Part shown: positions 38,101 to 50,500 of the stretch, in pieces
How the letters are laid out: every line of letters begins with the position of its first letter
How positions within the stretch are numbered: the first letter of the stretch is position 1
Assembly: GCA_947172415.1 (NCBI GenBank)
Contig: OX359202.1
Location: forward strand, 4,202,899-4,266,898
Reading direction: 5' to 3'
Source: Chondrosia reniformis
Lineage: Eukaryota; Porifera; Demospongiae; Chondrillida; Chondrillidae
Length of the DNA stretch: 64,000 nt
Notes under the pieces: generated by a model
The model's input: the letters and a program-made list of their open reading frames with translations, nothing else
Database searches by the model: none
Told to the model about the DNA's origin: nothing
Position numbers and translations under genes: made by a program

Positions 38101-39044
38101 TAAAGAAGGGAGAAGTAATGTCCTTATATGTCAGGTAAGTTTGACTCCATTCATTTAAGAAGTAATTTATCTAAGGTTTATTTAAGTGAGTGTAAATCCA
38201 TGATAAATTATGTACATTAATAACGTAGTTTTTGAAAGGAACACTAGTGCATGCATTGATGTGTATATTTATATAGAGGTCAACTTTACTTGAATCATCA
38301 AGATATTATGAAGTGGCCTTATACAGTCCTTCACTGCAGGTCACTGGAAAACATTACACTGACTACATCAAATTTGTGACAGAGAAGTTACAAAGTCTCT
38401 TTACAGATATGAAGCTTACTGGGATATTGTATGAGGTCAAAATGGAAGCTCCCTGTTGCATGGACGAAAGAGGGTGGCTTATATTAGCTAAGTATGTTGA
38501 AGAAGAGTTTAGCAATTGTATGAAATGCTGTCGGTGTGATTCATGTGCAACTCCATGTCAGTTAGAATCATTTTTAAAAGGAAAGGTGGGTTTGTGACAT
38601 GCAGGTGATATACAGTGCATGTATGTAAGTTATATAATATATGTACTTTAGAGTAATCCATTGTGCTAAATGTAAAATTGCTAAATGGCATCTACTTTAA
38701 ATTAGTGTCCTCCTCTAAAGGAGAAAGGGATGAAGAAAAGGTCACCTAAGGAAACAAAGGAGTTTTTGAAAGAAAAAGCGTTTTCTGATCATCTTGTATC
38801 TTTCTGTAACATGAAAGGTCTGCACACTCAACTTAATGTAAATGGGATCATTTCTGAGGAGCAGATGCAGGAGATGTCCAGATGTGTGACTACCAAAGAT
38901 GCAAATTCAAAGTTATTTGAATATCTTGTTGATGACCCATCCAGCAACAAGTTACAGAAGCTCTGTGATGTTCTTAAGGAACATACTCCATCACATGAAA
39001 ATAATCAGGAGCTAGTTAAAATGATCAAGGAATTCATTCAATAA
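29186..39044 (+). CDS. Gene A: ankyrin-ROC-COR protein with C-terminal CARD-like domain
   Basis: Exons: 29186-29320, 29406-29613, 29684-29883, 30980-31126, 31526-31660, 31725-31874, 32001-32099, 32182-32277, 32363-32507, 35531-36985, 37474-37614, 37684-38134, 38279-38585, 38706-39044; phases agree, about 1335 aa. Exons 3-9 encode ankyrin repeats (RPLHIAIKNGYHEMVQLLL, TPVHIAARSADLEILKYL, MALHFTAIHDDLEMAELL, NTPLHIASKK). Exon 10 carries a ROC GTPase: P-loop GEARHGKTSLL, switch II DFAGQELYRPMHH, and VGTHRG where THxD is expected. About 150 mostly proline-rich residues separate P-loop and switch II. COR follows (MKWLQFQEKL to exon 13). The last exon gives a death-fold domain resembling CARD (FLKEKAFSDHLVSFCNMKGL). 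The order equals DAPK1 without its kinase. Role inferred: GTPase-switched signalling scaffold. The exon 3 acceptor at 29683 was chosen to keep phase. Confidence 0.88.
29985..30490. mobile_element. Foldback element of the 'CCCACTCATGTCC' family in gene A intron 3
   Basis: Left arm begins near TTGAACTCTGGATGTTATCC and right arm ends in its complement GGTAACATCCAGAGTTCAAT, with CCCACTCATGTCC and its complement inside. The core includes CTGATAAGGAAACCACAAGC. It is absent from the equivalent intron of gene A' (58557-59171), so it inserted after the duplication or was lost there. Confidence 0.8.
33221..33671. mobile_element. pogo/Tigger-like MITE (451 bp) in gene A intron 9
   Basis: Inverted ends CAGTCGACTCCTGATATAAC and TGTATGTGGAGTCGATTG with TA on both sides; same family and nearly the same length as 25564-26015. 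It is missing at the matching place in gene A' (around 62620). Confidence 0.85.
33780..35330 (-). mobile_element. Retroelement relic (class uncertain) in gene A intron 9
   Basis: Minus-strand fragments include a Cys-rich piece (AGKRCTNCGPSKC), NWLTALPLDHYGFTLHKGAF, ALCLRYGW, GYPSIRHELC, ARLDISTRGFWGSRFEWAF, VRVFNPSTPTNRS and GKAATVFYKKLASLL. I recognise this order as the C-terminal part of a retroelement protein common in sponge and cnidarian genomes. The element is broken by several changes and lies antisense to gene A. It is absent from gene A', so it arrived after the duplication or was lost there. Confidence 0.65.
37145..37435. mobile_element. 'CCCACTCATGTCC' family foldback in gene A intron 10
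   Basis: Shares CTGATAAGGAAACCACAAGC and GAGACTCTGGTTC with 29985-30490 and closes with a degenerate right arm near AAATCCAGAGTTAAATGATG. It ends only about 40 bp before exon 37474-37614. Confidence 0.75.
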
Positions 39045-40115
39045 AGTGAGTCCTTACAAATATACCCATATTATTTCTTGTCAGCCCTCAGCTATAGTGT
39101 ACTGAAGTATAACTCATACATAGGTGTAATCATTTTACTAGAGCAGGCACAGCTACTGTTGTAAGAATTACGTATATATATTTGGGGATATATAGTAATC
39201 ATGTAATACTAGATACCTGGCCCTGTATGGTGAACTTTAAATTATATATGCATGTGGGTAACCATATTATGTGGAAACTAAGCTGTTTTTTAAAAGCAGC
39301 CATTTTATGACATTTTATTTTTACAAACCAATTTAAAAAGAAACCGATGACATTTTGACTTTGTTTTCCTTGAACACCAAAACACATATCACAGATCAGA
39401 ACTGCACATGTACATACGTACCACCACACGATATATACTGTTTGGTGATACTGGAATGTACAAGATTGTGTAAAGTTCTTTACCACATGAAATTAAATAG
39501 TGAGGTTTAAAGTTGTGGACCTTTCTGTTTTTCATATGCCTAAATAAGCAGGGCAGATCTAGGATTATTACTAGTCGCTGTGCTGATCCAATCTATCATA
39601 TGTGGTTATAGACTTAAACCCATTTTCATAGTATGTGATGGTGACGTCATGGATGACATTGCAATCAAATTGTGTTTAGTTTTGCTGTTACATGTTACAT
39701 CAATCATTAAAAGCCTCCTCTAGTTACTGGATTCAGTGACTGGTCGCTATAGATACAATTTGAGAGCTTGGTGAAAGCTGTGGTTAAATCTTTTTTTACA
39801 AAATTTTGTGATTGGATGCATGGTGGGGGTGCACCCCCCATGGATCCACTCCTGATAAGTGACACTTTTTGCACTTTAGTTGTGTAACTGTATTCCATGC
39901 AGATGCTTATACTTTCTGGTCTCACCCCTTCCTTTTACACTATGCACCACGCCTCATAATAGGCAGGGAGTGGCACTATATACTATTGTAAGAATTAGAT
40001 AGTATTCTCATTGGTATTTTAAATAGATAAAGCAAAATATCTCATTTTGCATGTATATTTGTAATTTTCTTCATATTTTAGGTTGTTAAATGCTGCAGAT
40101 ATGTATGAATCAATA
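38640..40115. repeat. Duplicated segment X, copy 1 (CARD-like exon plus 3' flank)
   Basis: The last exon of gene A and about 1.1 kb downstream recur at about 42630-44028 with around 95% identity by eye, small indels included. No separate gene is seen in the flank 39045-40115; long minus-strand open frames there lack any recognisable domain and are shared by both copies only because the DNA is shared. Confidence 0.93.
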
Positions 40116-41047
40116 GATTTGTTTTGATTTCGTACCAAAACCTCTTATGTAGCCTTTATATACGTAGATTTAGAAATATAATATGAAATAAGGTATGTAT
40201 ATTGTGTGCACTCACTATAGCATTGTTTTATGATTTATTAATTAATTAATATTGATATTTATTTGAATACATACAGTTCAGGTTTGGATGAATATTATTA
40301 TTTTTAAGTGCATCATGTGCATACTCCACACTAGGGCTGCTTGCCCTGTCTTGCGCTGTACAAGAACATTAAGTGAAAATGTTCTAAAACTTATGTTAGA
40401 AGTAGGGAATACAGTGCTTGCAACAACTAGCACATCTCGAAAAAGTAATGAAACAAGACAGGGATCATCTAATAAGGCTAATCATACAGATTCCATTCCA
40501 TTCCATTATCCTGGATATGACCCTGTCATGGGATGTTAGATCATTGAAAGATTTACAGTACATACAGTATATACTTGACTGGAGAGCATGCATCGAACGT
40601 CGTTGAATTCTGTCATTAAAAAAATCATTTCTGGAATGTTGAAACATGTGATCATAGTAAACATCTGCTGAGTGCAAGGTTAGTTGTAGCATAGATTTTA
40701 TACATTTACTTTACTGGGACAGACAGCAGTTTCTGGGAATTCCACCCTTTATTATAATTAGTGACCTTGGGAATCTTTTTCTTGATCAATTTTGTGAACC
40801 CTTGGGTTACTATAATGTATTCTGAGACCCTGCTTCTATTCATATACAAATAGCCCCAGCTCACCCTGGTTTCCAAAAGAGACCCGGCTCTCTCTCTCTC
40901 TCTATTATAATATATTCGATCCACCGGCTTCTGTATACCATCTATGGACAACTACGGTATATAAACAAGTGATACCTTTAGACATCGATCGTGTAGTCAA
41001 AGACCACATAGATAGATGGATGGGTGTGGCCATTAGAATCACTCAAA
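40116..41047. other. Intergenic region upstream of gene B
   Basis: It holds a degenerate arm of the 50.6 kb hairpin family (about 40410-40490), then from about 40511 the start of duplicated segment Y including the likely gene B promoter. A CT microsatellite at about 40890-40905 is absent from the other copy of Y. Confidence 0.65.
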
Positions 41048-41590
41048 ATGTCTGAAGACCCTGTAGAAAATAGTAAGTAATATCCAAAGCAGGCTTCGGC
41101 GTTAATCAAACAATTAAGTGATCGGCAGGCGGCATATCTGATTTCCTTATTATTTATCCTTCATTTAGTAGCACATCTGCGAGAGCCCGCTACTCTTGAA
41201 ATTCTGCTCGATTTCATACCTAATCTGGAAGATAAATGGATCAGGCTTGCTACATATTTGGGAGAAAAGGATTCCATTAAAGCTATAGAGAAGCAGAACA
41301 AAGATATGACGGATATTCTTTATATTATACTGGATAACTGGATTAGTGCAGGCGAGAGGAAGGTGGGAGGCGTGCTGGTCAAACCAACTTGGGAATACCT
41401 GCTTAACGTGCTCAGAAAACCAGTGATAAATAAAGGAGATGTTGCAGATGAGATAACGAAGAGACTCGAAGTATATTCCCAGTCTAGTAAGAAGGCCGGC
41501 TTTCTTCTCTGTATAATCATACAAGTTGTATAATTGTTGCAAACTAGGATTACTTTTTCTTTGTAAGTTACATAAATTCTTCATATCCGT
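40511..41590. repeat. Duplicated segment Y, copy 1 (promoter plus first Death exon)
   Basis: Starts near ATGACCCTGTCATGGGATG and recurs at about 46519-47520. It contains the presumed promoter, the 25 bp first coding exon and the first Death-domain exon of genes B and C. Confidence 0.93.
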
Positions 41591-42904
41591 AGATTCACAC
41601 CATATGGAAAAAACAGTAGAGAGGTAAGTCACTAACTGTGAACACTTGATGAGTACATAATAGTACTATTATTAGGAATACAAGGTTTTCTTCTTTGAAA
41701 GAAGAGAGCAACAGACAATCAATCCCTGGTGGAGTCACGGAAGTGAAAGGTAAGTAATTCCTGCTGAGTTAGTAAGTATGTGCAAGTCATATAATTGTAT
41801 TACAACTGTATCATGATTTGATTCACTTGATATAGTCCTTTTGTAATCCAACTTAGGTGAAACACTGTACAGTGAGTACCAACAGTCAGTTCTATACTTA
41901 GTTTAGTTGCCTAGAATTGGTTTGCTATTTGTAGAAAGAAATGTCTTTACCATCTGTCTGTAATGTGCAAAGAACTTATAAATCTCTATTTTTAGTGTTA
42001 TTATTGAACAACATCACTTGGAAATCCTTCAGAGCTGTATTGTTGATGAAGTGCCACACAAGTGGGAGGAAATTGGGACCGCATTAGGGGTTTCTGTAAA
42101 CAAGTTAGGAGGAATCAAAAGTTCAGCTAAAGAATATGAGCAGTGTTTGCTAAAGTTGTTTTCAGAGTGGATCCGAAAAGCTCATGGCACAGGAAACAAG
42201 CCAAGGACTTTTGGGAGCTTGCTAGATGTTCTTGTGGATAGAAGCTGTCAACCCGAAGCTGATGCTCTGAAGGAGCAACTTTTAAAAAAAGGTAATGGCC
42301 AATTCATAAATAAACTTTAAACCCCAAAATAGTAAACAAGTTCCTGGCATGCCTAACATATCATGGTTGAACTATCTTGAACTAGGAAACAATTTATGCC
42401 ATTTATATAGCAAAATGTGTAAATGAAGATTACGTACCTTATGAAGCTTAAGTACCATACATCATTTTACACTGATTGAGTTGGTGTTGATGCTGACCAT
42501 GCACTAAATATTTGCATTGCCAAACTTTGGTAACTGAAAATGGGTATAATTATACAGTTTTTCAATGTCTTTGACTTATAGGTCTTATACAAAAAAGTGC
42601 TGTTACACTGCAGAGATACCCACTTCATGAATACCATGAGAAAAGGTCACTTAAGGAAACAAAGGAGTTTTTGAAAGGAAAAGCGTTTTCTGATCATCTT
42701 GTATCTTTCTGTAACATGAAAGGCCTGCACACTCACCTTTGTGTAAGTGGGATCATTTCTGAGGAGCAGATGCAGGAGATGTCCAGATGTGTGACTACCA
42801 AAGATGCAAATTCAAAGTTATTTGAATATCTTGTCGATGACCCATCCAGCAACAAGTTACAGAAGCTCTGTGATGTTCTTAAGGAACATACTCCATTACA
42901 TTAA
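41048..42904 (+). CDS. Gene B: Death-Death-CARD-like adaptor-type protein
   Basis: Exons: 41048-41072, 41169-41486, 41593-41623, 41685-41749, 41857-41875 (19 bp micro-exon, proposed only because it restores phase), 41996-42291, 42582-42904; about 358 aa. The start MSEDPVEN is shared with gene C. Exon 2 gives a Death domain ([20 protein letters not shown], then [11 protein letters not shown] and [10 protein letters not shown]). Exon 41996-42291 gives a second Death domain (VPHKWEEIGTALGVS, WIRKAHGTG, GSLLDVLVD). The last exon is nearly the same CARD-like domain as the end of gene A but stops after KEHTPLH, losing about 16 C-terminal residues that gene A keeps. With no catalytic domain it looks like an adaptor for homotypic death-fold contacts; this is inference from domain type. 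Confidence 0.75.
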
Positions 42905-44028
42905 AATAATCAGGAGCTAGTTGAAATGATCAAGGAATTCATTCATTGAAGTGAGTCCTTACAAATATATATATCCATATTATTTCTTGCCTTGTCTCTT
43001 AGCCCACAGCTCTAGTGTACTGAAGTATAACTCATACATATAGGTGTGATCATTATAGTAGATCAGGCACAGCTACTGTTGTAGGAATTACGTATACAAT
43101 GGGAATATAGTAATCATGTATTACTAGATACCTGGCCCTAGCCACGTATATAATGAACTTTAATGCATGTGGGTAACCATATTATGTGGAAACTAAGCTG
43201 TTTTTTAAAAGCAGTCATTTTCTGACATTTTATTTTTACAAACCAATTTAAAATGAAACCGATGACATTTTGACTTTGTTTTCCTTGAACACCAAAACAC
43301 GTATCACAGATCAGAACTGCACATGTACATACGTACCACCACACAATTTATACTGTTTGGTGATACTGGAATGTACAAGATTGTGTAAAGTTCTTTACCA
43401 CATGAAATTATAGTGAGGTTTAAAGTTGTGGACCTTTCTGTTTTTCATATACCTAAATAAGCAGTGGCAGATCTAGAATTATTACTAGTCGCTGTGCTGA
43501 TCCAATCTATCATATGTGGTTATAGACTTTGAAGCCATTTTCATAGTATGTGATGGTGACGTCATGGATGACATTGCATTCAAATTGTATTCAGTTTTGC
43601 TGTTACATGTTACATCAATCATTAAAAGCCTCCTCTAGTTACTGGATTCAGTGACTGGTCGCTATAGATACAATTTGAGAGGTTGGTGAAAGCTGTGGTT
43701 AAATCTTTTTTTTACAAAATTTTGTGATTGGATGCATGGTGGGGGTGCACCCCCCATGGATCCACTCCTGATAAGTGACACTTTTTGCACTTTAGTTGTG
43801 TAACTGTATTCCATGCAGATGCTTATACTTTCTGGTCTCACCCATTCCTTTTGCACTATGCACCACGCCTCATAATAGGCAGGGAGTGGCACTATATACT
43901 ATTGTAAGAATTAGATAGTATTCTCATTGGTATTTTAAATAGATAAAGCAAAAAATCTCATTTTGCATGTATATTTGTAATTTTCTTCATATTTTAGGTT
44001 AAATGCTGCAGATATGTATGAATCAAAT
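42630..44028. repeat. Duplicated segment X, copy 2
   Basis: It corresponds to about 38640-40115 and includes the last exon of gene B. The flank 42905-44028 shows no separate gene. Its match to copy 1 ends within about 10 bp of the LTR element's left end. Confidence 0.93.
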
Positions 44029-44035
44029 TTGTATC

Positions 44036-45930
44036 TGTGGTGTGTAACATTATGTGCATGATTATATATATGTTGACACGCATGCGCAGTTACTGTAGTT
44101 TTTTCCACGTGTACAGTATTGTATTTTCAGTGTTGTGGTTCAGTTGTTTAATAATTGATTTTCATTTCGATGTTCGTTCGTCATCGTTTGTCGAAAATTG
44201 GTGACCCTGACGTTGGAATCAGACAAGAATCTCCGCCGCCTGCTACAACTCTCGTGTCCAGCTATCCTCCATAATGTCTTTGAGTTCTTCCTCACCTGAT
44301 CATGACCCTCTAGCGCAGGCTCAAGTTAACGTACAGCCTCCAAACCCGCAAGCAACTACAGTCGCCGCGGTCGCCTTAAAGTTGCCTCTGTTCTGGCCCG
44401 CTGACCCGGCCATCTGGTTTGCGCAAGTGGAAGCCCAGTTCGCCACTCGGAACATCACGCGACAGAGGACACAGTTCCACTACATGATTGCCGCCCTGAG
44501 CCCAGAAATCGCCGTGGAGGTACACGATCTTGTGCTTAACCCACCCAACGATGCTCCCTACGACAAGCTTAGGTCTGAGTTCATCAAATGCACGGAAGCA
44601 TCTGAACAGAGGAGGCTTCAACAACTCCTTACGGCTGAGGAACTCGGGGACCACAAGCCGACTCAGCTGTTACGGCGCATGCAGCACGGTTACTCACATC
44701 ACGCTATGTCTGGCCAGGGATCAACACAGATGTCCGGAAATGGGCTCACTCTTGTGTTCAGTGCCAGAGAGCTATAACACCATCTCACCAATGGGTACAT
44801 TTGAAACGCCAGATGCCAGGTTCGACCGCATTCATATCGACCTTGTTGGACCACTGCCTTCTTGTGGGGGATGCTCTTACCTACTCACATGCGTGGATTG
44901 TTTCACTCACTGGCCTGAGGCCATTCCGCTGCCAGACATTACAGTGTACACCGTAGCCCAGGCTTTTGTCTCTGGTTGGATTGCCCACTTCGGTGTCCCA
45001 TCCACTGTCACCACAGATCGCGGTGCTCAGTTCGAGTCTGACCTGTGGCATCAACTAATACGTCTCCTTGGATCATCACGTGTCTGGACAACCGCATACC
45101 ACCCAGCTGCCAACGGTCTCATGGAACACTTCCACCGGCAGCTCAAGGCCGGGTTGAGCACTGCACCACGCACACACAGTGGATGGAGGTCTTGCCTCTG
45201 ATACTCCTTAGCATCCGTTCCTGCTGGAAGGAAGACATCGGAAGCACTACTGCAGAATTGGTCTATGGAACTACTCACCGCCTTTGGGGGAATTTTTTGA
45301 CAGCACAGACACTGTACCCGACCTACACTCTTACGTATCTCGCCTTAGAAGAACTATGCAACTTCTCCCCCCAATGCCTACATCACACCATACTAAGGAC
45401 AGAACACAAATTAGCAAAGATTTGGACTCGTGCACACATGTATTCATCCACAAAGATGCCATCCGTAAATCTCTACAGCCTCCTTACGAAGGTCCTTTTG
45501 AAGTCATCAATAGTACACCAAAGTTTGTCACTGTCACCGTGAATGGGAAACCACAGACCATCTCCTTAGACCACTTGAAACCAGCCCATCTCGAAACGTC
45601 AACAGGGACACCCGTAGCATGCACTCCTACGTCAACACCTCCTGTATCCACGGCAGCGCCTGCTTCATCAAATCTATTCGTTCGTACAACACTTTCTGGA
45701 CGTCATGTGCATTTTCCAGTCAGATTTACCTCATAATTTTGTTCACCATCTGCTCACTGGAGGGGGAGTACTGTGGCATGTAACATTATGTGAATGATTA
45801 TATTTTGACACATATGTGCAATTACTGTTCTTTTTTCGACGTGTACAGTATTGTATTTTCAGTGTTGTGGTTCAGTTGTTTAATAATTGATTTTCATTTC
45901 GTTGTTCGTTCGTCGTCATTTGTCGTCGGA
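44036..45930 (+). mobile_element. Ty3/gypsy LTR retrotransposon fossil
   Basis: Direct terminal repeats of about 160 bp lie at 44036-44196 and 45772-45930, both beginning TGTGG. A primer-binding-like TTGGTGACCCTGACG follows the left repeat and a purine tract precedes the right one. Parts recognised between them are a gag segment (from about 44274, with ASEQRRLQQLLTAEELGD) and a gypsy-type integrase segment (about 44800-45200). The element is broken, with at least three breaks. The two terminal repeats differ at roughly a tenth or more of positions by eye, so the insertion is not recent. Confidence 0.9.
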
Positions 45931-45948
45931 TTGCAGCAGACCCACAAA

Positions 45949-46165
45949 TCCATGATGCACCCAAACATTCGAAGTGACGTGTATAGTTAAGTTTCAGTAT
46001 GTCACTTCTGCAATGTTAGCGTTACCATATGATCACTTTCTTGTTTCATTACTTTTTCTAGATGCGCAAATCACTGTTATAGTGCCATCCCTACTTTTAA
46101 CTTCATTTTTGAATGTTCAATTTAACTTGTATATTTTACATATCACTTAGGTGTTTGGGTACATC
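45949..46165. repeat. Arm of the 50.6 kb hairpin MITE family
   Basis: Sequence from CATGATGCACCCAAACATTC to AACTTCATTTTTGAATG follows the right arm of the element at 50568-50943 with scattered differences. A short reversed piece (GTGTTTGGGTACATCAT near 46150) may be what remains of the other end. Confidence 0.75.
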
Positions 46166-46229
46166 ATAATCATAGCTATGTAAATATATAGAATGATGCA
46201 CCCATCCAAATATTGAATAAAGTATATTG

Positions 46230-46440
46230 AATCAATGATGGTAATTGTTTTGAGCATCTGTGACCCTTATATAGAAGAGATTTGAGCATTTCAACCCTTA
46301 AGTCTTCATCAGCCCCAACAATGAGATGGTTAATCAGAGATGAAGATGAAAGGCCTTAGGGTCAAAATGTTTAAACCTCTTTAGTAAGTGTTGCTGATGC
46401 TTAACCATATAATGATCATAACAAGTATCCTTTCTCATAG
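46230..46440. repeat. Foldback repeat with CTGATGA...GAAA motif
   Basis: Two imperfect inverted arms (around 46275-46312 and 46340-46385). On the minus strand the left arm reads CTGATGAAGACTTAAGGG followed by TTGAAATG, which resembles a hammerhead ribozyme core. It is related to repeats at 10.3, 14.6 and 54.2-54.8 kb. Confidence 0.6.
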
Positions 46441-46518
46441 GGTGTGCAAACTTTTAGACGTCATTGTATGTCACAAATTTAAATGAACTCCCCTGATGCC
46501 AAAATGTGCCCCTCCTTT

Positions 46519-47520
46519 GATATGAACCTGTCATGGGATGTTAGATCATTGAAAGATTTACAGTACATACGTATATACTTGACTGGAGAGCATGCATTGA
46601 ACGTCGTTGAATTTTGTCATTAAAAAAAGTCATTTCTGGAATGTTGAAACATTGTGATCACAGTAAACACCTGCTGAGTGGAAGGTTAGTTGTAGCATTG
46701 ATTTTATACACTTACTGGGACAGACAGCAGTTTCTGGGAATTCCACCCTTCATTATAATTAGTGACCTTGGGAATCTTTTAATCTTTTGTGAACCCTTGG
46801 GTTACTATAATATATTCTGAGACCCTGCGTCTATTCATATACAAATAGCCCAGCTCACCCCGATCCCCCGGCTTCTGTATACCATCTATGGACAACTACG
46901 GTAGAGATACCTTTAGACATTGTGTAGTCCTAGACCACATAGATAGATGGATGGGTGTGGCCATTAGAATCACTCAAAATGTCTGAAGACCCTGTAGAAA
47001 ATAGTAAGTAATATCCAAAGTAGGCCTCGGCATTAATCAAACAATTAAGTGATCGGCAGGCGGTATATCTGATTTCCTTATATTTATATCCTTCATTTAG
47101 TAGCACATCTGCGAGAGCCCGCTACTCTTGAAGTTCTGCTCGATTTCATACCTAATCTGGAAGATAAATGGATCAGACTTGCTACATATTTGGGAGAAAA
47201 GGATTCCATTAAAGCTATAGAGACGCAGAACAAAGATGTGACGGATATACTTTATATTATACTGGATAACTGGATTAGTGCAGGCGAGAGGAATGTGGGA
47301 GGCGTGCTGGTCAAACCGACTTGGGAATACTTGCTGAACGTGCTCGGAAAACGGGTAATAGATAAAGGAGATGTTGCAGATGAAATAAAGTTGAGACTCA
47401 AAGGACATCACCAATCTAGTAGTAGGTTTTCTTCTCTGTACATGATACCAAAGTCCTTGCATTAGCATCTTCACCTCCTCCATGACTCTTCCTTAATCTT
47501 CCCTACTCCTCTATATCTAT
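46519..47520. repeat. Duplicated segment Y, copy 2
   Basis: It corresponds to 40511-41590, with the same promoter region, first exon and Death exon, now at the head of gene C. Confidence 0.93.
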
Positions 47521-50500
47521 ATAGCCAGTGAGTCACACCATATGAAAAATGCAGCAGCAGAAAGGTAATCAATAAAACTTTAAAGTAATCGGTAGCTATA
47601 ACTATAAAGGAGAATATTTGATGGGTACATTATAAATACATAATTTAATAACTATAGTTTTTAGTGAGTGTTATAGTCCCCCTTCCTTTACAAGCCTCTA
47701 GGCCATGTTTCAACAGGTGACCTACGTATTGCTAGTAACTCAAAACTTAGAAATCTTTTTAAGAAAGGACCCAAATGTAGAGAACCTAACAACTTCAACT
47801 GGATAACTGCTCTAAAAATGTCTAGGGAAGGCCTAAGAAAATATACAATTGCCTGGGTTCTTAGATAAAATATGTCTACTTTTGTATTTAATGAGTTGGA
47901 AAATGCTAGGATTATTAATTAAATTAATCTATCACCATAAGCATAGTGAGAGAGTATATAAGTACACGGCACATTGATTACATTTTCACACCTAGTATAC
48001 TGTAGGCCCTATATTTCTTATTAATTACAGGCACAAAGAGCCAGTCTCTTTGAGGAGGCTCAGTTAGTAGCCATGTAGCTAGACTTGATGTACATGTTTT
48101 GCAATTGAGGAGGAGTTCCTTAAGATGATGATACATTTGGTTCATAATTATTTACTTTACAAATCTTCTGTTGTTGTTAACTGATACCCTTAAATAGCTC
48201 TTTTTGGAAGTGATTATTCATGTGCTATATATATACCCATTCCCTCTACTGTAATTGCAAGGTTGTTGTCTTTAAAAGAAGAGAGTGATAGACAAGAGAG
48301 GATATCACACAATTTAGAGCCAAGCAAGTCATCAGCCTACTCTACTGCTCCAGAAGCTCCTAGTGGAGCCACAGAAGTGAAAAGTAAGCGATTCCTGACT
48401 GACTAGTACACATGTTCATAGCAGTCATTTTGGAACTCTAACAAGTAATGTACGTATTTCCATACTGGTTGTTCATTTAAAATATTTAAAGTTTGATAAA
48501 CTATCATCAATTTTATATACATATTTGTCACATACTGTCTTTTCGAATACCTTTCCAGTGGACAATACTGAGGAAATGATACGTGATTTTCTCAGTGGAG
48601 AAAAAATATTATCACGCTTGTTGGACAACTGTGATGTTAGGCAAGTAGCTCCATCCCTGCTTGCAAAGAAGGCTATCAGTCGCGGACAGTTTGATGCTCT
48701 TGGACCAAGTGTAGATGTCTCTTCAGCAAATAGTGCTTTTTTTAGTTTCCTGTTTGGAGACCCAAGTGTAGAGAAACTGGAGAAAGTGGTAGAGTGCTTT
48801 CAGAAGGACAAGTATCATCATAACAACTGCAAACTGGCAAGAGATATAGAAGGCTTTCTAAAGTCTCAAAGTTGGATTGGTAAGAACCAGTTGACGTATA
48901 CTAAATTTAGATGTGTGTATATATCTTATTTATATTGCTTAAAGCTCCTGCTTCATCGTTAAAGCAGTCAGAAGCAAGTCTTTTGCTTCATGGCTATCAT
49001 TGCAACCTGAGCAATCACCTGTTGAAAGAAAATGCTGAGCAGATTTTGCAGTGGTCTTACAGAGGAGTCTGTATCATAATCATTCCAATGCTTCAACCAT
49101 ATCTCAAAGAAGTAAGGGAGGAGACACTGGGTCTGATCACCACTAGGTTGATGATTGTACCAGACGAAGATGAGAAAAAGATAAAAGAAACTGATTCAGT
49201 TTTTAGCATCTTCAGCTACCTCCACATTCAAGAGAAATGGAATGATTTATCATATATCAGCAATATCTTGAATATCTTACCAGATGAAACGCATATTAAA
49301 GCTAAAGCTATACTTCATCACTATAACCGGCACCTTCTGGACTACCGTTACATCATGAGCATGAAGAAGAGGCTACCTGCCTTACAAGGAGAGGAGGAAG
49401 TATCGCAGGGAGATGATGCTGCAGTCCAGATCACTGTAAAGGACGCCATTCCAGAGGTCACCTATGGGAATTGCATGGAGCTGTGGCGCTTTCTCCTAAT
49501 TGAAGGGGCTGGGATAGACAGGAGCAAAACAAGATGGTGTTCAGTCCAGCCCAGCAACAGCTGTGTCATCACTTTCTACATTCCTCGCAGGCACACAAGA
49601 GATGTGATTGATGCTACCAGCAGAGGTCCTCTTCTCTGGTCCCTCCTTGAGCTAGGAGTGCTGAGGATCAGCATTGACCACAATCCTGGTAGTTGGTACA
49701 TTGATATCAAGTGGAGTACAGTCTGCTACTCCATACAACAGACACTACTGAATGATGGTGACCTACTGAGGAGTACAAAGGTCAGTTTTGTGTACTATGA
49801 ATCTTCTGTTACATATCATAGAGTACGGTAGTACTCTATAAGTAGGGATGGCCGAAAAAAAACATGGCCGCCCTATTCAATGTATTATCAATTAACACCT
49901 CATAAATCAACAACGTTCAGATTTTCGGTTGCATTCGTGTATTTGCAGTCGTTTTTGCATGCTTTTCTAAACGCCAAAACATGTTACGATGCTCTACAAC
50001 CTTCGCAAAGTGGTTAAACCGAAATAGGCCAAATTCTGCAATTCCTCATTTTTTCTTCTTCTTCTTCTTCTTCTTTTTTCAAATGAGCTAGCGCTAACAT
50101 GCGAACTTACGCAGGTACATGCAAATACTAAATCGTCATGAATGTTTCCGAACTAGGGAATAGGCTACCCTAGATTTCAACGCGCTCCAACCGAAGCGTG
50201 TTACTTTTGAAAGTGCCAAATTTAGGGCCTCTTTGAACGCCATTTTTTAATTAAGTTTCAAATTCTCTGTATATAAAATAAGTAACCCGAATGAGTAATA
50301 TTTGTGGTACTGCCGTTACCCGCGATCGAATTTCTTAGTCGCTTTGCAGGGCCTATATACAGTCGTATTCTTAACGATTATGGACCCTTTAATATCCTAA
50401 ACTGAATGTTAAAGAACGGTAGAAAACATCTTATCAAATTTGGGATCTTTTCGGACGCCATTTTTTAATTTAGAGCTCTCTATTATATCGTCTATTCTGC

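Larger units (their letters stand above)
45931..46518. other. Intergenic repeats between the LTR element and segment Y copy 2
   Basis: It contains one arm of the 50.6 kb hairpin family and a foldback with hammerhead-like motifs, annotated separately. No gene is supported. Confidence 0.7.

Noticed and set aside
39199-39925. Minus-strand open frames in the flank of gene A, repeated at 43138-43892
   Set aside because: No recognisable domain; they occur twice only because the DNA segment is duplicated.
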